A stretch of DNA of 64,000 nucleotides from NCBI GenBank assembly GCA_022226935.1, contig CP092081.1, forward strand, positions 1,633,332-1,697,331, read 5' to 3'. This stretch comes from Nitrospira sp. (GTDB taxonomy: Bacteria > Nitrospirota > Nitrospiria > Nitrospirales > Nitrospiraceae). The notes beneath the pieces were generated by a model. That model worked only from the letters and a program-made list of their open reading frames with translations, did no database searches and was not told the origin of the DNA. Every line of letters begins with the position of its first letter. The stretch's first letter is position 1. Positions 43,329-51,971 of this stretch are shown one piece after another. A program made the position numbers and the translations under genes.

Positions 43329-43964
43329 CTAGCTCTTGCCGCCGTCCTTCCCTGAGTCCGTAGACCCAACGGGTTTAAGGCTCTTGAGGGGGCGTGTGAT
43401 AACTTCATCGATCAGTCCGTAGCGTTTGGCTTCCTCACTGGACATAAAGTAGTCCCGCTCGGTGTCCTGGGAAATTTTATCCAGCGGTTGCCCGGTATGT
43501 TTAGCCATGATTTCATTCAGGCGTTCACGAATCTTCAAAATCTCTCGGGCATGAATGTCGATTTCCGTCGCCTGGCCCTGGAATCCGCCCATCGGTTGGT
43601 GGATCATGACGCGCGCGTTGGGGAGTGCATAGCGCTTGCCCTTTGTCCCGGCTGTTAAAAGAAAAGCCCCCATGCTGGCTGCCTGCCCCAAGCAGATCGT
43701 ATTAATGGAAGGTTTGACGTATTGCATGGTGTCATAGATACCGAGTCCCGCCGTGACGCTGCCCCCAGGAGAATTGATGTAAAGATTAATATCCTTCTCC
43801 GGGTCCTCTGCTTCCAGGAACAGCAGTTGGGCAATAATCAGGTTCGCAAACACGTCATCGATCGGAGCGCCGAGAAAGATGATGCGGTCCTTGAGAAGGC
43901 GTGAATAAATGTCGTAGGCACGCTCGCCGCGGTTTGTTTGCTCAACAACAATCGGAACTAGCAT
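43329..43964 (-). CDS. clpP: ATP-dependent Clp protease proteolytic subunit
   Basis: This 211-residue serine protease forms the barrel that degrades proteins delivered by ClpX. The catalytic Ser is in [14 protein letters not shown], the His in [14 protein letters not shown], and the Asp in the following helix region ([12 protein letters not shown]). [24 protein letters not shown] is a normal N-terminus and processing region. It is the middle gene of tig-clpP-clpX, the conserved order. Confidence 0.97.
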   Translation of the reverse strand: MLVPIVVEQTNRGERAYDIYSRLLKDRIIFLGAPIDDVFANLIIAQLLFLEAEDPEKDINLYINSPGGSVTAGLGIYDTMQYVKPSINTICLGQAASMGAFLLTAGTKGKRYALPNARVMIHQPMGGFQGQATEIDIHAREILKIRERLNEIMAKHTGQPLDKISQDTERDYFMSSEEAKRYGLIDEVITRPLKSLKPVGSTDSGKDGGKS

Positions 43965-44090
43965 TCGGCCGAATCCTTTCCGCTAGAGGACTAACAGGTG
44001 GAAACTCTTTAGTTTACCATACTCATCCGCCGAGATTTGGTGATGACCGCCCGACCTTCTAGTACCCGCGACTCCAGGCATTGGGAGCTG

Positions 44091-45428
44091 TTAGCCCTGA
44101 ATCATCGCGTGCTTGTAGACAAAATCCAATGCTTTGTCAGCCAAGATTCTTGACCGAAGATCATTCAGTGTATCTTGACCACCGGCTTGAATCATGCGGG
44201 TGACTTCCTCGACGGAGAGTTTCACTTCAGCAGCGAGCCGCGCGATTTCGTTGCTGAGATCTTCATTGGTCACCGTGATGTTTTCTTTCGTCGCCAGCGC
44301 TTCCAGAATGAGCCCGACCTTCACGCGACGCTCGGCTTCCGGACGATATTCTTCCTGCAGCTGTTTGGCTTCGTCGGCTTGAGAGGCGGCGGGTGAAGCC
44401 TCTGCAGCCTCACTGCCCTTCCGTTGACGGGACTGCAATTGTTGGCGAACCATAGCAGAGAGTTCCCGTTCTACTAGCGTTCCGGGAAGATCAAAATGGT
44501 GAGTTTCGGCCAGTCGCTTCAAGATCGTGTCCTTATAGGAATCCTCAATATCCTTTTTCAAGGCCCGGTCCATTTCAGCGTGGAGCTTCTCTCGGATTTC
44601 CTGCAGGGATTGATACGGGCCGCAATCTTTTGCAAATTCGTCGTCGAGAGCCGGAAGTTGTTTGCGCTTTATTGACTTCACGATGCAGCGAAAGTTGACG
44701 GTTTTCCCCGCCACTCGTGCATCGGGATGTGTTGCCGGATAGGCCTGGGGAATGGTGACGACGTCTCCCTCCTTTTTCCCGAGGAGGTGCGGTTCAAGGT
44801 CGATTCCCAGGACAGAGGCGTGAGACCCCATTTTATGAAGGTGTCCCGTCTTGGTTGTCCCATCAAGAGCGGTCCCGTCCACCGTGCCGTCAATGTCGAC
44901 AACTGCATAGTCTCTCTCGGCCAAGGTCGTACCTGCTGGAGCAGGATGTAGCTGAGCCATCTGTTCACGAAGAACTTCGAGAGCCTTTTGCACCTGTTCA
45001 TCTGTGACTGTTCTCTGGTCCTGTTTCAGAGAGATCGGATTTGGAGCTTTGTAATCCCGAAGCTCAATCGTCGGCTTGATTTCAACGGTCGCCGTAAAGC
45101 TAAAGGGGGAGTCTTTCTTCACTTTGACCCGTTCCAACGGTGGGATTTCTACAAGAACTGGAACGATTCCCGCCTGGCGGATGGCTCGATCATAATAATC
45201 CGGCACGAGGCTTCGAATGACATCTTCTTCGATCGTTTTGGCATAGCGTTTTTCCAGTAATTGAAGCGGGGCTTTTCCTGGGCGGAAGCCGGGAATGCGA
45301 ACTTGCCGATTCAATTCGGAGTAAGCCTGGACAAAACGCAGGTTCACTTCGTCCGCAGGCACTTCGATCTTGAGCGCTCGCTTCATGGGGCCGAGTTCAG
45401 TCATTTCCATTTTCATAAGGCTATTCAC
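44091..45428 (-). CDS. tig: trigger factor, ribosome-associated chaperone/peptidyl-prolyl isomerase
   Basis: This 445-residue protein has the ribosome-binding N-terminal domain with the signature PGFRPGKAPLQLLEKRY. A central FKBP-type domain follows (about 155-245, RDYAVVDIDGTVDG and onward), then the long helical chaperone domain. It binds nascent chains at the exit tunnel. GGAGG lies two bases before a GTG at 45428, which is close; the ATG at 45416 is the alternative and more usual start. The gene follows tRNA-Leu(UAG) by about 48 bases with no terminator between, so the tRNA may share its transcript. Confidence 0.95.
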   Translation of the reverse strand: MNSLMKMEMTELGPMKRALKIEVPADEVNLRFVQAYSELNRQVRIPGFRPGKAPLQLLEKRYAKTIEEDVIRSLVPDYYDRAIRQAGIVPVLVEIPPLERVKVKKDSPFSFTATVEIKPTIELRDYKAPNPISLKQDQRTVTDEQVQKALEVLREQMAQLHPAPAGTTLAERDYAVVDIDGTVDGTALDGTTKTGHLHKMGSHASVLGIDLEPHLLGKKEGDVVTIPQAYPATHPDARVAGKTVNFRCIVKSIKRKQLPALDDEFAKDCGPYQSLQEIREKLHAEMDRALKKDIEDSYKDTILKRLAETHHFDLPGTLVERELSAMVRQQLQSRQRKGSEAAEASPAASQADEAKQLQEEYRPEAERRVKVGLILEALATKENITVTNEDLSNEIARLAAEVKLSVEEVTRMIQAGGQDTLNDLRSRILADKALDFVYKHAMIQG

Positions 45429-45475
45429 GTCCTCCGAGTCCGATTGTTTGGTGCGTCATGCCAGGTCATAGAGGG

Positions 45476-45558
45476 TGGTGCGAGAGGGGGGACTTGAACC
45501 CCCACGGTTACCCACGAGATCCTAAGTCTCGCGCGTCTGCCAGTTCCGCCACTCTCGC
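45476..45558 (-). tRNA. tRNA-Leu, anticodon UAG
   Basis: This 83-base tRNA has encoded CCA (45478-45476). Acceptor stem GCGAGAG pairs with CTCTCGC. The anticodon stem CGAGA/TCTCG holds loop CTTAGGA with anticodon TAG, which reads CUN Leu codons. It has a long variable arm and T-arm GGTTCAAGTCC. It is the second Leu isoacceptor of the window. It lies just upstream of tig on the same strand. Confidence 0.95.
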
Positions 45559-45639
45559 GCGACGCTGAGTACTAGGCTGTTCACTGATGGTGTGTAATGA
45601 ATGGATACACATGTGTAAAAGCACGATGAATAATGACAT

Positions 45640-45669
45640 TTTGTACCGTCGATCGTGTCTGCCTGTCAA
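45640..45669 (-). promoter_or_regulatory. sigma70-type promoter for tRNA-Leu(UAG), possibly tig-clpP-clpX
   Basis: On the minus strand, TTGACA (45669-45664), an 18-base spacer, then TACAAA (45645-45640). The -35 is perfect and the -10 matches four of six. The distance to the tRNA 5' end is about 80 bases. No other promoter is evident between the tRNA and tig. Confidence 0.5.
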
Positions 45670-45818
45670 CCCATACGCAGGTGGGGACCGTGTGTTGAGA
45701 TGTCATTCTGAGGGGAACTCGTCCGGAGAATATCTTGTATAGGGCGAGGCCTCCATCACGCCGTGGTATCTCACCGTGATGAGAGGTCTTCCCTAGCACT
45801 GCTCTACATAAGGAACGG

Positions 45819-45824
45819 TATAAT
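45819..45824 (+). promoter_or_regulatory. -10 element upstream of the exported HEAT-repeat gene
   Basis: A perfect TATAAT about 70 bases before the ATG at 45893. The -35 region at the right distance is poor, so this may need an activator. Confidence 0.4.
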
Positions 45825-45892
45825 GAGCACGCAGGTGTGGCTCATCATCATGACACCATTCGAACGTTCTTCGAAAGAAAGGGAGATACCAT

Positions 45893-46978
45893 ATGAAACG
45901 CCAGTCTGTGACGGCTGCAGTTGGGTGTCTCATTCTGCTGTGCGGCTTCCCTCTTTCGGCCGGGGCCTATCGAGACTATTTTACCGACGCACAAAAGAAA
46001 GAATTGGGAAAGATTCAAACAGTGTTGATTGAGGCATTGGCCCTGACGGACAAAGGGGCTGGCAATGTCGGCGGGATTCTGGACGTGGTGATGAAGCGCA
46101 TGGGCGAACTCGGTTATGCAACGGCCTCGGATCCACGCACGCCCCACGATGTCGTCGTCCGGGTCAAGTGCGAGCAACGGAAGACCTGGGAGGGGACGGC
46201 GTCCGCGGGGGGAGACAATGATTTGCCCGATGCGCCGTCCCGCCTGTGGAAAGGTCCGGCATGTCAGATTACGTACGCCTTGGGCGGCATGAAGGTTAAA
46301 TGGCAGAAGGAGGTTCGGACGGAATTTGAAGATGCCGTCGAAGCGACCCAGTCGGCTCAGGCACCAGACCCGGGGCTGTATGCGATGAATGCGCTCCATG
46401 ATGCGCTGGAGAAATATGAGTTCCCGCTTCTCTTGACCGCAGAGTGGGGCCAGCCTGATCGCCTGCTCAAATTACTGGATGCTCCGCAAACCAGTCAAAT
46501 CAGGAAATTAAAGATTATTTCCTTGTTGGGAGAGATGGTCGCCGATGAAGCCTTGCCCCACCTCACCGAGGCCTTGAAGGACAAAGATCTTGCCAAACAA
46601 GCCGCGGTCGCATTGGGCAACATGGGAAAGGAAGGCATCCCTGTGCTGATCGACATTTTGAAGCAGTCCAAGCAGCCCGAGCTGCAGGCGGCTGCGGCGA
46701 AAGGTCTTGGCGATCTAGGCAATATTCATAGCGACTCCAGAGTTGTTCCTCCCTTGCTGGAGATGCTTGATGCCCCCGGCATCGACATAGCGGTGCAAAC
46801 GGAGATTGCCTGGGCCTTGGGGCGGGTGCCGGATCGGCGGTCGGTTGAACCGTTATTTGCTCTCGACCGGAAGCTGCAAAAAATCCGGAAGGATCCTCCG
46901 GATCCTCAGATTAAGAAATTAAAGGAGGCGGTCTTCTGGTCAATCAAGCAGGTATATACCGAAGACCAGTACAGTTAA
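45893..46978 (+). CDS. exported HEAT-repeat protein
   Basis: This 361-residue protein has a signal peptide (LCGFPLSAGAYRDYF). A mixed N-terminal domain (about 27-190) has two Cys (VKCEQRK and GPACQI) that may pair. About four HEAT-type repeats follow (for example DEALPHLTEALKDKDLAKQAAVALGNMGKE and PVLIDILKQSKQPELQAAAAKGLGDLG). GGGAG precedes ATG 45893. It resembles periplasmic scaffold proteins; no enzyme motif is seen. It is unlike the HEAT lipoprotein at 39962 in its N-terminal domain. Confidence 0.75.
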   Translation: MKRQSVTAAVGCLILLCGFPLSAGAYRDYFTDAQKKELGKIQTVLIEALALTDKGAGNVGGILDVVMKRMGELGYATASDPRTPHDVVVRVKCEQRKTWEGTASAGGDNDLPDAPSRLWKGPACQITYALGGMKVKWQKEVRTEFEDAVEATQSAQAPDPGLYAMNALHDALEKYEFPLLLTAEWGQPDRLLKLLDAPQTSQIRKLKIISLLGEMVADEALPHLTEALKDKDLAKQAAVALGNMGKEGIPVLIDILKQSKQPELQAAAAKGLGDLGNIHSDSRVVPPLLEMLDAPGIDIAVQTEIAWALGRVPDRRSVEPLFALDRKLQKIRKDPPDPQIKKLKEAVFWSIKQVYTEDQYS

Positions 46979-47245
46979 TGGGCAGGCATTTGACTTAGCG
47001 CTGCATCTTTTTCCGCTCTCGACAATACGCTCACGATGGCGTCGTATTCTTGGCCACCATGCTTTTTAATACGGTGACGTGTGTCGCGTCCGTTGTGAAG
47101 ACCACAGCCGAACATCACCGCAACTTCGAGCTGTGAAAACACCGGCGACTCTGCTATGAGAGTCGAGATTGTGGAGAGACCTGTGTAAGTAGGGCACAGT
47201 AAACATGCCGGCAACATGCCTAGGACAACAAAGAGGGATAGGACG

Positions 47246-48487
47246 ATGAGTGGTATCTCGCGACGACGATTTCTGCGCATATCCGCTATGAGTGGTGGCG
47301 CGCTGCTCTTGGGAGATCTCGCCGGGCGCCTGCTCGATGCGCCTTTTGTACGATCAGCTGCCTTGGCGGCAGAGCCGATCAAAATCGGTATTCTGGACCC
47401 GCTATCGAGCCCCTATAAGACGTCTTCCATCCACGATGTGCATGGGGCGAACGTCGCGGTCGATCTCTTCAACAAGCGCGGCGGGGTCTTGGGGAGGCCG
47501 GTGATGATTCTGGAGGCGGATGATGCGTCTAATCCTGAGGCAGCGCTGAAGGCCGCGACCAAATTTGTGCAGGACGATCGTGTCGATGTCTTGATGGGGA
47601 CATTCAACGCTGAGTGCGCGCTCGTGGTTTCTGAATTCGCGAAGAAGGAGAACAAGCTATTCATGGTCACGGGGTCACATTTGCCTGAATTGACGGGGGC
47701 CGCCTGTAATTCCCACACCTTCGTGTTTATGCCCAATGCCTCCATGTTGGCGCAGGCCGTAGTTCCGCCGCTCGTGAAAACCTATGGCACTCGATGGTAC
47801 ATGATCACGACCAGCTCTTTGGACGGAAAAGCTATGGCTCAGGCGATGGCGTCGACCGGTCTCACCCATGAGGTGGAATTTGTGGGCGAAACATTGATGC
47901 CGTTCGGTTCAACGGATTTCACGTCGGCACTCACAGCGGCCAAGGACAAACGTCCCACGCTGGTGCTGTTGAACCTCTATGGATGGGATTTGGTCCACGC
48001 CCTCAAAGCTTATAGCAAATTGGAATTCGCCAAGGACAAAATCGGTGTCGGAGGAATGATTGCCGGCGAACAAATCGGCCGTCCCCTCGGCTATGCGAAC
48101 AACGCCGGTATCTGGGGGCTTATCTGGGATCCGAAAGTGAATACGGACGGATCCAAACGATTTATCCAGGGTGTCGTGGAAAAATACGGTCATACTCCGA
48201 CGTCGCGCTGTTATCTCGGATACGCTGCCATGACTCAGATTCTTGAAGCGATCCAACGGGCCGACACCGCTGAGGCGTCCGCGCTCATCAAGGTGTTGGA
48301 AGGGCATGAGTTCGATGGTCTGAAAGAAGGGCGATCGTACTTCCGGGCCTCGGACCACCAGCACGTGCAGGATGTGCTGGTCGGAGAGGCATACGGCAAG
48401 GAACTGGGACTGGGGCACTACAAGATTCTGGCGACAGTTGCCGGTGACGCTGTTGCCACCGTGCAATCGGGTGTCTGCCAGTTGTAA
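47246..48487 (+). CDS. Tat-exported ABC-type substrate-binding protein (amide/urea/branched-chain class)
   Basis: This 413-residue protein starts with a twin-arginine signal, SRRRFLRISAMSGG, and cleaves near SAALAAEPIK. The mature part is a type-I periplasmic binding protein of the LivK/UrtA/AmiC class: IKIGILDPLSSPYKTSSIHD, NKRGGVLGRPVMILEADDAS and VDVLMGTFNAECALVVSEFA. The ligand is unknown; the class binds amino acids, urea or short amides. No permease or ATPase gene is adjacent, so it is an orphan. ATG 47246 is chosen because it places the RR motif correctly. Confidence 0.85.
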   Translation: MSGISRRRFLRISAMSGGALLLGDLAGRLLDAPFVRSAALAAEPIKIGILDPLSSPYKTSSIHDVHGANVAVDLFNKRGGVLGRPVMILEADDASNPEAALKAATKFVQDDRVDVLMGTFNAECALVVSEFAKKENKLFMVTGSHLPELTGAACNSHTFVFMPNASMLAQAVVPPLVKTYGTRWYMITTSSLDGKAMAQAMASTGLTHEVEFVGETLMPFGSTDFTSALTAAKDKRPTLVLLNLYGWDLVHALKAYSKLEFAKDKIGVGGMIAGEQIGRPLGYANNAGIWGLIWDPKVNTDGSKRFIQGVVEKYGHTPTSRCYLGYAAMTQILEAIQRADTAEASALIKVLEGHEFDGLKEGRSYFRASDHQHVQDVLVGEAYGKELGLGHYKILATVAGDAVATVQSGVCQL

Positions 48488-48507
48488 GCCGAGCCGCAAA
48501 GGTCGGT

Positions 48508-49959
48508 CTAGTAGGAAGGGGCCAGCGCGGCGAGACGATCCCGGTCATCCGTCGGTTTCCCTGTCGTTGACGCGACGGTAGGGCCCTGCACGATGACCAA
48601 TTCGAGGCGGCGGTTTTTCTGGCGACCTTGTTCGGTGGCATTGGAGGCGATGGGTCTGGAGTCGGCCAACCCAACCGCTTTGGTTCGTTCGGCAGACATC
48701 CCTCCGGTCACCAATGCTCGGCGCGCGTTTTCAGCCCGAGCCCACGACAGCGCCTTATTATCTGAAAATGTTTTTTGAAGGGTTTTGCTGAGCGCTTGGT
48801 TGTCCGTGTGGCCGGCCACGTGGACGAACTTGTCGGAAAGCGGTCCCAGCACAGTGCCGATGCGTTTGAGCATGGTCATGCCTTCAGGGGTCAAGGCGGC
48901 CTCGCCGGAAGCAAACAGCCAATTGCTGGCCAGCGCGATCGTCAGGCGGCTCCCCTCCTGCTTCACCGTGATCGCCTTCTGCCCGCTATCGCTTGGGAGA
49001 ACCTTCAGAATCTCCTCCTTCATGGCCGCAAAACTGGCCTCACGCGCCGTGGACTGCGTGGAACTTGTTGGGGGCGGGCCTCCTGCGCGGCCGGTGTCCT
49101 TTTCCGAGGATCCGGCATTTTTGTTGGAAGTCGTTCCCGCCTCTCGCGGGGTCATCGGCGCTTGAGCACTCTTTTGGCGCGGCGAAAGATCCCGAGTCTT
49201 TTCATTCAGACGTTGTTCAAGTGCGGCGATCCGGTGCCGGGCCTGGTAAATTTCGGCGATCATCGCATTGTATTGCGGCACCAGCTTATCCCGTTCCGTG
49301 AGGCGCGAGCGCACCGTTTCGAAGGCGTGCTCTCGGTCTCGCAGCTGCTGATCGAGCGCACTGATGCGCGCCTTCAACGACTCAATCGTCGCCGTGGCCG
49401 TTTGCAATTGAACGGAAAGACTGTCCCGTTCGGCATTTTCAGACTTGACTGTGCGGAGATCGTGATCCTGTCGAGCGACCTGTGCTTCCAGATCCATGAT
49501 TCGGCGTCGGGCAACCTCCAGATCGGAGAGGGCGGTTGTGCGGGTCTGAAGAGTGGCCAGATCTTTTTCCCGTGTCGCCAGCTGTTGTTCCAAGCTTCCA
49601 ATGCGCTGCCGGGCTTGCAGTAATTCATTGTTGGCCATTGCCAACTGGCTGACGAGTTTGTCGTGTTCAGGAGTGAGTCGGCGCAGCTCGGCCAATTCCG
49701 CATCTTTTGCATTCAGCAATTGGTCGTACGAAGCCGCGGCCGGCTGGTTTTGGCGATCCCCCAATTTACTTTCAAGATCGCGAATACGATCGTGGAATTC
49801 ACCGAGAGTCGTCAGGAGCTGCTCTCGCTCCTGTTGAAGCGCTAGGAGTTTGGCATCCCCTGCCGGTGGCGATGGCACGAGAGGCTGCGGCCGAGGAACG
49901 GTCTCACAGGCTGGAGCGAGGGCACCGAGAACCATGAGCGCCCACACAGCTCGTCTCAT
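48508..49959 (-). CDS. coiled-coil OmpA-family lipoprotein, copy A
   Basis: This 483-residue protein has a probable lipoprotein signal (ALAPACETVP). A long coiled coil occupies about 35-265, with units such as LRRLTPEHDKLVSQLAMANNEL. A Ser/Thr/Gly-rich linker is followed by an OmpA/MotB-type peptidoglycan-binding domain (about 325-455): GHTDNQALSK, SWARAENARRALV and GRQKNRRLELVI. AGGGAGAGA precedes the ATG. It is a paralogue of the gene at 50204-51427. It would bridge the outer membrane and wall through a rod of about 230 residues. Confidence 0.85.
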   Translation of the reverse strand: MRRAVWALMVLGALAPACETVPRPQPLVPSPPAGDAKLLALQQEREQLLTTLGEFHDRIRDLESKLGDRQNQPAAASYDQLLNAKDAELAELRRLTPEHDKLVSQLAMANNELLQARQRIGSLEQQLATREKDLATLQTRTTALSDLEVARRRIMDLEAQVARQDHDLRTVKSENAERDSLSVQLQTATATIESLKARISALDQQLRDREHAFETVRSRLTERDKLVPQYNAMIAEIYQARHRIAALEQRLNEKTRDLSPRQKSAQAPMTPREAGTTSNKNAGSSEKDTGRAGGPPPTSSTQSTAREASFAAMKEEILKVLPSDSGQKAITVKQEGSRLTIALASNWLFASGEAALTPEGMTMLKRIGTVLGPLSDKFVHVAGHTDNQALSKTLQKTFSDNKALSWARAENARRALVTGGMSAERTKAVGLADSRPIASNATEQGRQKNRRLELVIVQGPTVASTTGKPTDDRDRLAALAPSY

Positions 49960-50132
49960 ACGATCTCTCCCTGGTCATCGGAACCGCCGGCGAACATGGC
50001 GGAGAGGGCGATAGTCGTCACAGGAATATTCAGACGGGCCGCAAGCCCAGACGACGAAGGCTGATGTGGTTGATGCCGATCAGCCGGTGTGAGCAATGTG
50101 TGCCTCCCGAATCGGGTGACAACCATGCACGC

Positions 50133-50169
50133 CCCAAGAACACGCCGGGTACTCTAGCGTGTTCTTGGG
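50133..50169 (-). terminator. stem-loop downstream of OmpA lipoprotein copy B
   Basis: CCCAAGAACACGC, an 11-base loop, then GCGTGTTCTTGGG: a perfect 13-bp stem starting 35 bases after the stop at 50204. There is no T-run, so it may protect mRNA 3' ends or act as a factor-dependent terminator separating the two OmpA paralogues. Confidence 0.5.
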
Positions 50170-50203
50170 ATGGACGCAAGGCGTGCACTGTGACGGACGA
50201 GTA

Positions 50204-51427
50204 CTACTGGCTGACCACGATTTCGACGCGCCGATTTTTCTGCCGCCCCTCGGCGGTTGCATTGCTGGCAATGGGTCGGCTGTCGGCGTGCCCTTTGGCG
50301 TCGATCTTGTCAGGGGCCATGCCACCTTCCGTTAGCGCCTGGCGCGCGCTCTCGGCTCGCGCCTGAGAGAGCTCGGCGTTGGTCGGGAAGCGTTTTGCCA
50401 ATCGTCCCTTGATCGGCACATTGTCCGTGTGGCCTGCCACATGGATCGAGCGATCCGGATAGTTCTTGAGCACGCTGCCGATACGATTCAATACGTCCGC
50501 TCCACCCGGCTTCAGGGTGGCCTCCCCGGAATCGAACAGCAAGGTCGTGGCTAACCCGAGGGTGAGCTGATCCCCCAGTTGTTTCATGGTCACATTGCCC
50601 TTGGACACTTCCGCCTGGAGGAGTTTGGATAAATCGTTCTTGGCCTCGGCGAGACTCGTCTTGTGTTGATCAAGCGCACCGCGCAGGCCTGCCATCTCGT
50701 GGTCGCGCCGCGCGATTTCGCTTTCGAGGTCCGTGGCCCGCTGCTTGGTTGCGGCAAGATCCGCCACCAGCCTATCGCGGTCGCCGGCCGCGCCCTTCAG
50801 TGCCCCCAGTTCTTGATCCTTCCCATTGAGTTGGCGTTCCAGGTCGGCGATGTGCTGTTTCGCCTGTGCCAATTCTGACGAAAGACGATCGCGATCCCCG
50901 GCACTGTTTTTCAAACCGGCAAGTTCCTGCTCTTTCGAGGCGAGAACCCCTTGCAGGGCGGCCAGCTCACCGGCCAGCCGGTCCTTGTCTCCGGCGCTTT
51001 GTTTCAAGGCCGCCAGTTCTTGATCCTTGGCTGACAATTGCCGGCTCGTGTCGGACAATTGACTGGCCAACCGATCCTTATCCCCGGCGGCATTGCGGAG
51101 CGCCGCCAATTCCCGGTCGCGCTGGCTGAGTTGATTCTCCAGTTCGGTGATCCGTGCCTTGGTCTGATCCAGGTCGGCGGCGGAAGAGGACCGGAGCCGT
51201 GCCAGTTCCGCTTCGAGATCAGCCTTTTGCCGCTCAAGGTTGGCTTTCTGCTGCTCCAGATCGGCAATCTTGAGATCGCGCGGATCGGGCTTGGGCGGGA
51301 TGGGCCTGGCGGCGGCTTTCATCTCATTCAGCGCTCGGCTGGCTGAATCGTTGGGGGCTGGTGTGGATGTGCAGGCGGCGAGCATCACAGCACTGAGCAG
51401 CGCGGGAACTACGCAAAGGTATTTCAT
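50204..51427 (-). CDS. coiled-coil OmpA-family lipoprotein, copy B, with 18-residue repeat motif
   Basis: This 407-residue protein has a lipoprotein signal with lipobox LAAC (Cys19). Residues about 55-265 form a coiled coil in which the unit KDQELAALKQSAGDKDRL recurs at about 103, 134, 165 and 203, with a fifth degenerate copy at 241. The C-terminal OmpA domain (about 285-405) has GHTDNVPIKG, ELSQARAESARQAL and GRQKNRRVEIVV. It is a paralogue of copy A but with a regular repeat. It probably tethers outer membrane to peptidoglycan. Confidence 0.87.
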   Translation of the reverse strand: MKYLCVVPALLSAVMLAACTSTPAPNDSASRALNEMKAAARPIPPKPDPRDLKIADLEQQKANLERQKADLEAELARLRSSSAADLDQTKARITELENQLSQRDRELAALRNAAGDKDRLASQLSDTSRQLSAKDQELAALKQSAGDKDRLAGELAALQGVLASKEQELAGLKNSAGDRDRLSSELAQAKQHIADLERQLNGKDQELGALKGAAGDRDRLVADLAATKQRATDLESEIARRDHEMAGLRGALDQHKTSLAEAKNDLSKLLQAEVSKGNVTMKQLGDQLTLGLATTLLFDSGEATLKPGGADVLNRIGSVLKNYPDRSIHVAGHTDNVPIKGRLAKRFPTNAELSQARAESARQALTEGGMAPDKIDAKGHADSRPIASNATAEGRQKNRRVEIVVSQ

Positions 51428-51495
51428 GCAATCCTCCTTACAACACAGTCAGACATGCCGGACATGTCCGAGCAGCACGGGCGAACGGCCCATGG

Positions 51496-51921
51496 TTAGT
51501 GACGCTGATTCTTGAGCAAATCACGGATCTCGGTCAGCAAGACTTCTTCCTTCGGCGGCGCCGGTGGGGGGCCGGGAGGCGTGGCCTTCTTAAAACGGTT
51601 CATTTGTTTCACGACCAAAAAAATGACAAACGCGAGAATTGTAAAGTCGAGCAGGGTTTGCAGGAACACGCCATAGTTGATCGTAGCGGCACCGGCGGCT
51701 TTGGCTGCGGCGAGGGATTTGCCTTTGGCTTCTTCACTCAACGGAATAAAGAGACTGGAGAAATCCATGTGCCCCATGAGGAGACCGATGGGCGGCATGA
51801 GAATATCGCTGACGACGGATGACACGATTTTCCCGAATGCCCCTCCGATGATGACTCCCACGGCCATGTCGAGCACATTCCCTTTTACGGCAAATTCTTT
51901 GAACTCACTCATCATGCCCAT
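51496..51921 (-). CDS. mscL: large-conductance mechanosensitive channel
   Basis: This 141-residue protein has the MscL layout: a short amphipathic N-terminus ([22 protein letters not shown]) with the pore helix, a periplasmic loop, a second helix ([23 protein letters not shown]) and a cytosolic helix ([14 protein letters not shown]). It opens under strong membrane tension to release solutes in osmotic downshock. AAGGAGG lies seven bases before ATG 51921. It lies between the OmpA lipoprotein and the DUF481 gene on the same strand. Confidence 0.96.
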   Translation of the reverse strand: MGMMSEFKEFAVKGNVLDMAVGVIIGGAFGKIVSSVVSDILMPPIGLLMGHMDFSSLFIPLSEEAKGKSLAAAKAAGAATINYGVFLQTLLDFTILAFVIFLVVKQMNRFKKATPPGPPPAPPKEEVLLTEIRDLLKNQRH

Positions 51922-51971
51922 TGTGCACCCTCCTTATGTGAGTCGAATGAATCCCGAAACCGTCTCGCCGC

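Larger units (their letters stand above)
45559..45892. other. divergent intergenic region between tRNA-Leu and the HEAT-repeat gene
   Basis: About 335 bases. It holds the promoter of the tRNA-Leu/tig side (45640-45669) and a perfect -10 hexamer for the plus-strand gene (45819-45824). I see no gene in it. Confidence 0.5.

Noticed and set aside
46975-47382. A 135-codon minus-strand frame between the HEAT-repeat gene and the binding-protein gene
   Set aside because: It overlaps the start and signal peptide of the binding protein, and no motif is seen.
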